48,554 nt of DNA from positions 1-48,554 of the forward strand of contig CALYZD010000008.1 in the NCBI GenBank assembly GCA_945607565.1, read 5' to 3'. The stretch is from an uncultured Bacteroidales bacterium. Its GTDB lineage: Bacteria > Bacteroidota > Bacteroidia > Bacteroidales > Marinilabiliaceae. The notes beneath the pieces were generated by a model. It had not been told where the DNA came from, did no database searches, and saw nothing but the letters and a program-made list of their open reading frames with translations. Each line of letters starts with the position of its first letter. Positions within the stretch are counted from its first letter, which is position 1. Both the position numbers and the translations under genes were made by a program. Below, in pieces: positions 42,593-48,554 of the stretch.

Positions 42593-44338
42593 TCAGCGGC
42601 GGCGTCGCGGTCGGTCGGCCGGACGGTCGTCGTGGCGGCGGCGCGGGCGGTCGGGGCTGCCGCCGCGCTTGTCGTCGAAGCGGCGCTGACGGCGGCCGCT
42701 GCGCTCTGCGGCGCCGCCGGCCTCCTTGCCCTGGCGCGGCGAGGCGGCTTCCATTATTATCTTATAACCGTTGATTTCCTGCCCGTTGATGCGGCTGATC
42801 ACGTCGTCGGCATATTCCGAATCGACCTCCACGAACGAGAAGTTGCGCATGATGTCGATGTGACCCACGGCCACCTTGACGGGCATTTCGCGCGTGAAGT
42901 CGTTGACCATGCCGAGGATGTCGGCCGCGCGCATCTGGTCGATCTTGCCCACGTTGAGAAACAGCCGCGTGAAGCGTGCGCTCTGCGTCTTGCTCTTCTT
43001 GCTCTCGGCGCTGACGTTGATGTCGATGGCGTTGGCGTAGTAGGCGTTGAACGTCTCGAACTCGTGCGACACGAACTTGCCAATCAGCTCCTCGGTGCTC
43101 AAGTGCGACAGCTTTTCGACTATCGTGGGTATGAACTTGGCGGCCGGCGAGTCGAGGTCAATCTGCTGGTTGACAATGGCGTCGATGTAGTGCGAGAGTT
43201 TCGATTCGCATATCTCGTCGGCATTGGGCACCATTTTCTGCTCGAACTTCTTGTTCGACATCTTCTCGATGGTCCTGATGCGCGACATCTCGCGGCTGTG
43301 GATTATCGAAATCGAGATGCCCTTCTTGCCGGCGCGTCCGGTGCGTCCGCTGCGGTGCACGTACACTTCGGGGTCGTCGGGCAGGTCGTAGTTGATGACG
43401 TGCGTCAGTTCGTTGACGTCGATGCCGCGCGCGGCCACGTCGGTGGCCACCAGCAGCTGCAGGTGCTTCATGCGGAAGCGCTGCATCACGGTGTCGCGCT
43501 GTGCCTGCGACAGGTCGCCGTGGAGCGCATCGGCATTGTAGCCGTCGCCCATCAGCTTGTCGGCCACGTCTTTGGTCTCCTGTCGGGTGCGGCAGAAGAC
43601 GATGCCGTAGATGTCGGGAATGATGTCGACGATGCGTTTGAGCGCCAAGTAGCGGTCCTGAGCGCGCACCACATAGTAGTGATGCTGCACGGTGTCGGCG
43701 CCCTGATTGGTGCGTCCTATCCTGATTTCCATCGGGTTGCGCATGTACTGGCTGGCTATCTTTTCGATGAATTGCGGCATGGTGGCCGAGAAGAGCAGCG
43801 TCTGTCGTGTCTCGGGCGTCTCGTTGAGGATGGTTTCGAGGTCGTCTTTGAAGCCCATGTTGAGCATCTCGTCGGCCTCGTCGAGCACCAGCCAGCGGAT
43901 GTCGCCTATCTTGAGGCAGCCCTTGCGCAGCATGTCGCAGACGCGTCCCGGGGTGCCCACCACTATGTGCGCGCCCTGCTTCAGGGCCTTCATCTGCGCG
44001 CGCATGTCGCTGCCGCCGTAGACGGGCACTATGCGGATGCGCTCCTTGTATTTGGCGAAGGCCGTCAGGTCTTTGGTTATCTGCAGGCAGAGCTCGCGGG
44101 TGGGGCAGATGATGATGGCCTGGGTGTCGGCGCAGTAGGTGTCGGTCAGCTGCACTATGGGCAGGCCGAAGGCGCCCGTCTTGCCGGTGCCGGTCTGCGC
44201 CAGCGAGATGATGTCCTGACCGTTGTTGAGAATTTCCGGAATCGAGCGTTCCTGGACGGGCGTGGGCGTTTCGAACCCAAGCTCTTCGATGGCCTTCAGT
44301 ATGTCTTCGGAAAGGCCTGTTTCTGAGAATGATTGCAT
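42593..44338 (-). CDS. DEAD-box ATP-dependent RNA helicase (CsdA/DeaD-like)
   Basis: A 581-residue helicase. Motifs in order: Q motif near 26, AQTGTGKT at 47-54, PTRELCLQ, TPGRVCDM, LDEADEML, FSATMP and HRSGRTGRAG. Residues about 465-545 form a DbpA-type RNA-binding domain, and the last 40 residues are an Arg/Asp-rich tail. This is the layout of cold-shock helicases of the CsdA/DbpA group, which help ribosome assembly and mRNA decay. A long leader (about 140 nt) precedes the start, with a 12-bp inverted repeat that would cover it. Confidence 0.94.
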   Translation of the reverse strand: MQSFSETGLSEDILKAIEELGFETPTPVQERSIPEILNNGQDIISLAQTGTGKTGAFGLPIVQLTDTYCADTQAIIICPTRELCLQITKDLTAFAKYKERIRIVPVYGGSDMRAQMKALKQGAHIVVGTPGRVCDMLRKGCLKIGDIRWLVLDEADEMLNMGFKDDLETILNETPETRQTLLFSATMPQFIEKIASQYMRNPMEIRIGRTNQGADTVQHHYYVVRAQDRYLALKRIVDIIPDIYGIVFCRTRQETKDVADKLMGDGYNADALHGDLSQAQRDTVMQRFRMKHLQLLVATDVAARGIDVNELTHVINYDLPDDPEVYVHRSGRTGRAGKKGISISIIHSREMSRIRTIEKMSNKKFEQKMVPNADEICESKLSHYIDAIVNQQIDLDSPAAKFIPTIVEKLSHLSTEELIGKFVSHEFETFNAYYANAIDINVSAESKKSKTQSARFTRLFLNVGKIDQMRAADILGMVNDFTREMPVKVAVGHIDIMRNFSFVEVDSEYADDVISRINGQEINGYKIIMEAASPRQGKEAGGAAERSGRRQRRFDDKRGGSPDRPRRRHDDRPADRPRRRR

Positions 44339-44343
44339 TTGAT

Positions 44344-44419
44344 AAAAAGTTAATTTACTGCTGCTTGCACTTTCCGGTTATTCCCCATTGCAGTGGATTC
44401 AACATGCAATTAACTTTTT
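44344..44419 (-). promoter_or_regulatory. Long-range stem in the helicase mRNA leader
   Basis: Perfect 12-bp arms (44408-44419 and 44344-44355) 52 nt apart. In the minus-strand mRNA the second arm ends 5 nt before the AUG at 44338, so pairing would mask the translation start. The stem is A/U-rich and so could respond to temperature or to helicase activity. Confidence 0.5.
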
Positions 44420-44488
44420 CCGACGCCAATACGAAAGATGAATTACAGGAAGATGCCTGAGCCGTATGTTTCTAAAAATTAAGGCCTG

Positions 44489-44496
44489 CAAATATA
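44489..44496 (-). promoter_or_regulatory. -7 promoter box for the helicase gene
   Basis: TATATTTG on the minus strand, exact TAnnTTTG, 150 bp before the start codon. The -33 region is weak. Confidence 0.5.
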
Positions 44497-44648
44497 CTAA
44501 CTCTTGTCCCACGCCCGCAGCCGCGCCCGGGCCGCCTGTGCATAATTATGCTTTTTTAGCATATTCGGCAAAAAAGTCCGGCCCGCACGCGTTGTTAGTG
44601 CGCGCATTCGCAGAATTTTCATAATTTGGGGCACAAAAAGCGCAGCTT

Positions 44649-45902
44649 ATGGATGTCGAAGTAGCCATCATCAGCATGGGAGTGTTGTATTTTCTGGGTC
44701 ATTTCCTGACCCACTTCTTCAATCGCTCCAATATTCCTGACGTTCTCATTCTCATCGCGTTCGGCATTGTGGTCGGGCCGGTGCTCAAGGTGGTGACGCC
44801 CGAGATGCTCGGCGGCGCCGGCCGCATCTTCACGTCCATAGCGCTCATCATCATCCTCTTCGACGGCGGCCTCGACCTCGAGTTCAAGACCATCATGCGC
44901 AGCATGGCGCTCTCGCTGCGCGTCACGGTGCTCTGCTTCCTGACCACCGCCTTGGTCACTTGCCTGCTGATGCACTACATGTTCGGCTATTCGGTGCTTG
45001 TGGGGCTGATAACCGGCTTCATCTGCGGCGGCACGTCGTCGGCCGTGGTCATCCCGATGGTCAACGTGCTCAAGGTGGGCAGCGAGAGCCGCACCACGCT
45101 CGTGCTCGAGTCGGCCCTGACCGACGTCCTCTGCATAGTCTTCACGCTCGGCGTGCTCCAGAGCATGGAGAGCGGCACGCTGCTCATCGGCCACATGATA
45201 GGCAAGCTCATCTCGTCGCTGGTGCTGGCCATGCTCACCGGCGCGCTCAGCGGCTTCGTGTGGCTGCGTCTGCTCAACAAGATTCGCACCTATCCCAACA
45301 CGCAGTTCGCCACGTTCGCCATCGTCTTCATCGTCTACGGCATTGCTGAAAGCCTCGGCTTCAGCGGCGCCATAGCGGCTCTGGCCTTCGGCATCGTGCT
45401 GGGCAACCACAGCATCATCAGCTACCGTCTGCGGCAGTTCGTGGGCACGCGCCAGCCCATGGGAGTGCTCACCGACGCCGAAAAAATCCTCTACAAGGAG
45501 ATTGTCTTCCTGCTCAAGATATTCTTCTTCGTCTACCTCGGCATCAGCATCCCGTTGGGGCACGTCAGCTTTGTGGTGATGGCCATGTGCATGGTGCTGG
45601 CTGTCTACCTTCTGCGCCCGTTCATCATCAAGGCCGTGGTGCGCAAGGCCGACGTCTCGACGCGCGACATGTCGATTCTGGGAGTGATGGCGCCCAAGGG
45701 CCTGGCCGCCGCCGTGCTGGCCGGCCTGCCCATGCAGTACGGCGTGTTCGAAGGCTCCGACATCCAGTCCATCACCTACAACGTGGTGCTCATCAGCATC
45801 GTGGCCACATCCATCCTCGTCCCGCTGCTCGAGAGGACCTTCGTCGGGCGCATCTCGGCCCGCTTCTACGGCCGCTCCAAAACCGACAATCCGACCAAAT
45901 AA
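44649..45902 (+). CDS. Cation:proton antiporter (CPA family)
   Basis: A 417-residue inner-membrane protein with about 12 hydrophobic segments. LILFDGGLDLEF-type (IIILFDGGLDLEF) near residue 68, GGTSSAVVIPMV near 126 and the ESALTDVLCI segment near 152 are signatures of NhaP/CPA-type Na+(K+)/H+ antiporters; the Asp in TD is the expected ion-binding residue. It lacks a cytosolic RCK domain. It is the first gene of a three-gene run; its stop is directly followed by the miaA start. Confidence 0.92.
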   Translation: MDVEVAIISMGVLYFLGHFLTHFFNRSNIPDVLILIAFGIVVGPVLKVVTPEMLGGAGRIFTSIALIIILFDGGLDLEFKTIMRSMALSLRVTVLCFLTTALVTCLLMHYMFGYSVLVGLITGFICGGTSSAVVIPMVNVLKVGSESRTTLVLESALTDVLCIVFTLGVLQSMESGTLLIGHMIGKLISSLVLAMLTGALSGFVWLRLLNKIRTYPNTQFATFAIVFIVYGIAESLGFSGAIAALAFGIVLGNHSIISYRLRQFVGTRQPMGVLTDAEKILYKEIVFLLKIFFFVYLGISIPLGHVSFVVMAMCMVLAVYLLRPFIIKAVVRKADVSTRDMSILGVMAPKGLAAAVLAGLPMQYGVFEGSDIQSITYNVVLISIVATSILVPLLERTFVGRISARFYGRSKTDNPTK

Positions 45903-46835
45903 ATGAACTCAGACTATAATCTGCTTGTGGTGCTCGGGCCCACGGCTTCGGGCAAGACGTCGTTCGCAGCGCGGATGGCGGCCGCCTTCGACGGCGAGAT
46001 AATCAGTGCCGACTCGCGCCAGGTCTATCGTGGAATGACCATCGGCACGGGCAAGGACCTGGCCGACTATGTGGTCGACGGTCGCCCCGTCCCCTATCAC
46101 CTGATTGACATTGCCGCCGCCGGCGAAAAGTATAACGTCTACCGCTATCAGACCGACTTCTTCGAGGCCATGCGCACGGTGGAGCGTCACGGTCGGCTGC
46201 CGATAATGTGCGGAGGCACAGGGCTCTACATCGAGGCCGTGCTTCGCGGATACCGCTTCATCGAGGTGCCGCCCGACACCGAGCTGCGCGCCGCTCTTGC
46301 CGGCAAGACGCTCGCCGAGCTTGCCGATATCCTGGCCTCGTACCGCCCTCTGCACAACACGAGCGACACCGACACGCCGCGCCGCGCCATCCGCAACATC
46401 GAGATTGCGCGCTACTACGCCCTGCACCCCGAAGCCGGTCAGCCGCTGCCGCCCGTGCGCCCGCTTGTGGTGGGCACGCTGGTCGACCGCGAGACGCGCC
46501 GCAGCCGCATCACCCGAAGGCTCCACGCCCGCCTGCGCGAGGGCCTGGTCGACGAGGTGGCCGGCCTCATGAGGGCCGGCGTTTCGTCCGACGACCTGAT
46601 TTACTACGGCCTCGAATACAAGTTCGTGACCAACTATCTGCTTGGCCTGCTGACGCTTGAGGAGATGACCGAGCAGCTCAACATCGCCATCCACCAGTTC
46701 GCCAAGCGGCAGATGACGTGGTTCAGAGGCATGGAGGCGCGCGGCATCCACGTGCACTGGCTCGATATGCAACTGCCTGAGAGCGAGCGTATAGCCATGG
46801 TGCGCGAACTGATGACCGGACATCAAACCGAATAG
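45903..46835 (+). CDS. miaA: tRNA dimethylallyltransferase-like protein (divergent MiaA)
   Basis: A 310-residue IPP transferase. P-loop GPTASGKT at 12-19, DSRQVYRGMTIGTGK near 38, HLIDI near 68, MCGGTGLYIEAVL near 102 and the late Trp-Arg segment TWFRGM. It adds the dimethylallyl group to A37 of tRNAs reading UNN codons. Compared with standard MiaA the segment after IGTGK is shortened (KDLADYVVDGRP), the form of the second MiaA paralog seen in Bacteroidota, so whether it is the main enzyme is uncertain. Its ATG follows the antiporter stop with no gap, and its stop is followed directly by the next ATG. Confidence 0.88.
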   Translation: MNSDYNLLVVLGPTASGKTSFAARMAAAFDGEIISADSRQVYRGMTIGTGKDLADYVVDGRPVPYHLIDIAAAGEKYNVYRYQTDFFEAMRTVERHGRLPIMCGGTGLYIEAVLRGYRFIEVPPDTELRAALAGKTLAELADILASYRPLHNTSDTDTPRRAIRNIEIARYYALHPEAGQPLPPVRPLVVGTLVDRETRRSRITRRLHARLREGLVDEVAGLMRAGVSSDDLIYYGLEYKFVTNYLLGLLTLEEMTEQLNIAIHQFAKRQMTWFRGMEARGIHVHWLDMQLPESERIAMVRELMTGHQTE

Positions 46836-47774
46836 ATGAAACGATACAACGACTACAGCGCCTACATCCGCCGGCGTTTTGGCGGACGCGTGCAGAAAAT
46901 ATCCGTCAACGCGGGCTTCACCTGCCCCAACCGCGACGGCACCAAGGGCACGGGTGGATGCGCTTTCTGCAACAACAGCACCTTCAACCCCGACTATTGC
47001 GACCCGCGCCGCTCCGTCGGCCGCCAGCTCGACGACGGCATCGCGTTTTTCAGCCCCAAATATCAGGCGCAGAACTATCTGGCTTATTTTCAAGCTTATA
47101 GCAATACCTATGGTGACACCGCCGCCGTCCTTGCCAAATATCGCGAGGCGCTGGCGCACCCCAAGGTGTGCGGCCTGGTCATCGGCACGCGCCCCGACTG
47201 CCTTGCCGACGACCTGCTCGACGCCCTTGCCGACATGGCGCGCGAGGTCTACGTGGCCGTGGAGCTCGGCGCCGAGAGCTGTTCGGACGCCACGCTTTCG
47301 GCCATCAACCGCGGCCACACCTGGGCCGAGACGTGCGCGGCCGTCAACCGCCTGGCCGAGAGGCGGATTGCCGTGGGTCTGCACATGATTATGGGCCTGC
47401 CGGGCGAGTCGCGCGAGTTCATGCTGTCGGAGGCCGACACGCTGTCGGCTCTGCCTGTCGACTTTCTGAAACTGCATCAGTTGCAGATAGTCAGCGGCTC
47501 GCTCTTTGCCGGGCGCTACGCTTCGTCTCCCGAGAGCTTCGTCCTGTGGCGGCCGGACGACTATGCCGATTTCTGCGTCGACTTTGCCGAGCGGCTCAAT
47601 CCGCGCATCATCATCGAACGCTTTGTCAGTCAGGCGCCAAGGGGCATGGTGCTGGCTCCGCAGTGGGACATCAAGAACTTCGAGTTCACGCATCTTGTCG
47701 ACAGCCTGTTCCTGCGGCGCGACACGTGGCAGGGACGCGCTCTGGGCTTCGGCCTCGATTCGCTGCCCGCCTGA
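46836..47774 (+). CDS. Radical SAM protein, TIGR01212 (YhcC) family
   Basis: A 312-residue radical SAM enzyme. The cluster Cys are Cys30, Cys42 and Cys45 (TCPNRDG then GGCAFCNN), the wide spacing of the YhcC family. Further marks are YFQAYSNTY near residue 86, IGTRPDCL near 115 and ELGAESCSDATL near 145. The role of the family is not settled; RNA or tRNA modification has been suggested, which would fit the abutting miaA gene. It ends in a shared terminator. Confidence 0.92.
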   Translation: MKRYNDYSAYIRRRFGGRVQKISVNAGFTCPNRDGTKGTGGCAFCNNSTFNPDYCDPRRSVGRQLDDGIAFFSPKYQAQNYLAYFQAYSNTYGDTAAVLAKYREALAHPKVCGLVIGTRPDCLADDLLDALADMAREVYVAVELGAESCSDATLSAINRGHTWAETCAAVNRLAERRIAVGLHMIMGLPGESREFMLSEADTLSALPVDFLKLHQLQIVSGSLFAGRYASSPESFVLWRPDDYADFCVDFAERLNPRIIIERFVSQAPRGMVLAPQWDIKNFEFTHLVDSLFLRRDTWQGRALGFGLDSLPA

Positions 47775-47781
47775 CGCGCGC

Positions 47782-47825
47782 AAAAAAAAGAAGTGCACCG
47801 AGCCGTCGTGGCTCTGATGCACTTC
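47782..47825. terminator. Bidirectional terminator between the radical SAM and DUF805 genes
   Basis: An 8-bp stem (47790-47797 with 47818-47825) enclosing a 5-bp stem (47800-47804 with 47810-47814), with eight A before it (T-run for the minus strand). Confidence 0.85.
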
Positions 47826-47846
47826 ACTGATTTTCAGGTTTCCGAC

Positions 47847-48212
47847 TTATGCCTCTTGGGCTTTGGGGTCGTCGCCATAGTTGTTGGCGCCGGGCGTCCC
47901 GCCCGAGAACAGGAAGACGAGCAGAATGATCTCGCCCACAAGCGGCAGCAGCACCCACAGTACGTTGGCGCCGCTGCGGTTGGTGTCGTGCAGGCGGCGC
48001 ACCAGCACTGCCAGCCCCGGGATGATGATGGCCACATTGTAGATTCCCAAAATGACGAAGAAAATCCCGCCGGCAACGGTGCCGAGGATGAGCAACAGCA
48101 AGTTAATCAGCGTGTTGCCCAGGTAGAAAAACCAATACTCTCTGCGCCGTGCACGGCCCGAAAATGTCGCAAATTTGCTGAAGCAAATTTTAATAGCATC
48201 TAAAATACCCAT
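47847..48212 (-). CDS. DUF805 membrane protein
   Basis: A 121-residue inner-membrane protein with about three hydrophobic segments and the DUF805 pattern: FATFSGRARRREYWFFYL near residue 15, then AVLVRRLHDTNRSG near 75 and a late polar tail. Members are small membrane proteins of unknown function. It converges on the radical SAM gene and is divergent from the DUF2752 gene. Confidence 0.9.
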   Translation of the reverse strand: MGILDAIKICFSKFATFSGRARRREYWFFYLGNTLINLLLLILGTVAGGIFFVILGIYNVAIIIPGLAVLVRRLHDTNRSGANVLWVLLPLVGEIILLVFLFSGGTPGANNYGDDPKAQEA

Positions 48213-48307
48213 AGTAGAAACTGTTAGAAAATTTGACGGTTAATTGATTTTTGTTTCTTTTGTTAGGCTATTATACGCCATGAATTTTATATAGTTTTAG
48301 TTTTTTG

Positions 48308-48338
48308 TTTGGCTTGGTTTAACGTTTCGAAATATTTG
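48308..48338 (+). promoter_or_regulatory. Putative promoter of the DUF2752 gene
   Basis: A -33 TTTG (48308-48311), 19-nt spacer and -7 AATATTTG (48331-48338, one mismatch to TAnnTTTG). Transcription would start near 48345, so a start at ATG 48346 would be nearly leaderless; ATG 48373 is the alternative. Confidence 0.5.
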
Positions 48339-48345
48339 CTGCTCC

Positions 48346-48554
48346 ATGTCGCTTCTATCGTCCAATAATTCAATGGGTTTGCGAGTCGCTCTCGTCCTTC
48401 TGACGGCGGGCGCCTGCGTGGCGCTCTATCTGGCGCCGCAGGGCGGCCGGCTGCCGCTTATCTGCCCGCTCCACTGGCTGACAGGATTGTCGTGCCCGTT
48501 CTGCGGCGGGCAGCGCATGGTCCGGGCGCTGCTGCACCTGCAGTGGGCCGAGGC
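48346..48554 (+). CDS. DUF2752 family protein (partial, runs off the window)
   Basis: About 69 residues are visible from ATG 48346 to the window edge. After one membrane segment comes the DUF2752 motif CPFCGGQR, here at the end of LTGLSCPFCGGQRMVRALL. DUF2752 proteins are small membrane proteins, often near TM2 or DUF805-type genes, with no known role. The start could instead be ATG 48373 (MGLRVALVLLTAG). Only the N-terminal part is present. Confidence 0.82.
   Translation, partial: MSLLSSNNSMGLRVALVLLTAGACVALYLAPQGGRLPLICPLHWLTGLSCPFCGGQRMVRALLHLQWAE

Larger units (their letters stand above)
44339..44648. other. Divergent regulatory region between helicase and antiporter
   Basis: A 310-bp gap without a gene. 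Helicase side: -7 box at 44489-44496 and a 12-bp inverted repeat (44344-44355 and 44408-44419) in the leader. Antiporter side: a 12-bp perfect palindrome GCATAATTATGC (44540-44551) followed by six T, possibly an operator. No clear promoter box was found for the antiporter. Confidence 0.6.

Noticed and set aside
1-48554. CRISPR arrays, insertion sequences or integrated phage
   Set aside because: No regularly spaced repeats, transposase, integrase or attachment-site duplications were seen.

Overview
The window reads as chromosomal DNA of a GC-rich member of the Bacteroidales (Bacteroidota). Supporting signs are the many -7 promoter boxes of the form TAnnTTTG, ThrH in place of other phosphatases, DUF3127, DUF3078 and DUF2807 (head GIN) proteins, a C10 cysteine protease, type IX-secretion-like C-terminal domains, a two-subunit PyrB/PyrI and a gut-type set of glycan genes (xylose operon, GH9, GH28, GH43). 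The family cannot be fixed from sequence alone; Muribaculaceae- or Prevotellaceae-like gut bacteria are the most natural guesses. I see no insertion sequence, prophage, CRISPR array, rRNA operon or SusC/SusD pair.

Layout. 1-4.6 kb: an ABC-F ATPase, two tandem FKBP-type prolyl isomerases (one cytoplasmic, one lipoprotein), a cyclophilin and a DUF3127 protein with an SSB-like acidic tip. 4.7-10.1 kb: a xylose operon, gntR-type regulator, xylB, xylA and a sugar/H+ symporter, with a strong promoter in front and a 16-bp perfect hairpin between xylA and the transporter. 10.3-12 kb: a GH9 lipoprotein. 12.1-21.7 kb: housekeeping genes in short units (HIT protein, thrH, a membrane-fused Nudix hydrolase, phoH-purC, mazG, a GNAT acetyltransferase, a MerR regulator, fabI, class I fumarase). 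21.9-24.3 kb: a candidate structured RNA on the minus strand next to an EcoRI-family DNA methyltransferase and a DUF262-HNH nuclease, which together look like a compact restriction-modification or defence module. 24.4-27 kb: a secreted two-domain protein of unknown role and a GH28 pectinase. 27.3-29.6 kb: pyrB-pyrI-flavin reductase, preceded by a promoter, a 47-codon leader frame and a terminator into which that frame runs; this has the layout of E. coli pyrBI attenuation. 29.6-34.5 kb: MgtC-like protein, HAD phosphatase, DUF3078 protein, QueH, SLC13 permease. 34.7 kb: tRNA-Ser(TGA) with a near-ideal promoter. 35-42.3 kb: secreted nuclease, 3'-5' exonuclease, DUF2807 lipoprotein, GH43, a small lipoprotein and a C10 protease. 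42.6-48.5 kb: DEAD-box helicase, an antiporter-miaA-radical SAM operon with no spacing between genes, a DUF805 protein and the start of a DUF2752 protein.

The most notable signals are regulatory: the pyrB leader, the structured RNA plus a 10-bp inverted repeat touching the methyltransferase start, a MerR-type dyad inside an over-long promoter spacer, and a 12-bp long-range stem that would cover the translation start of the DEAD-box helicase. All functions are inferred from sequence motifs read by eye; no database search was run.
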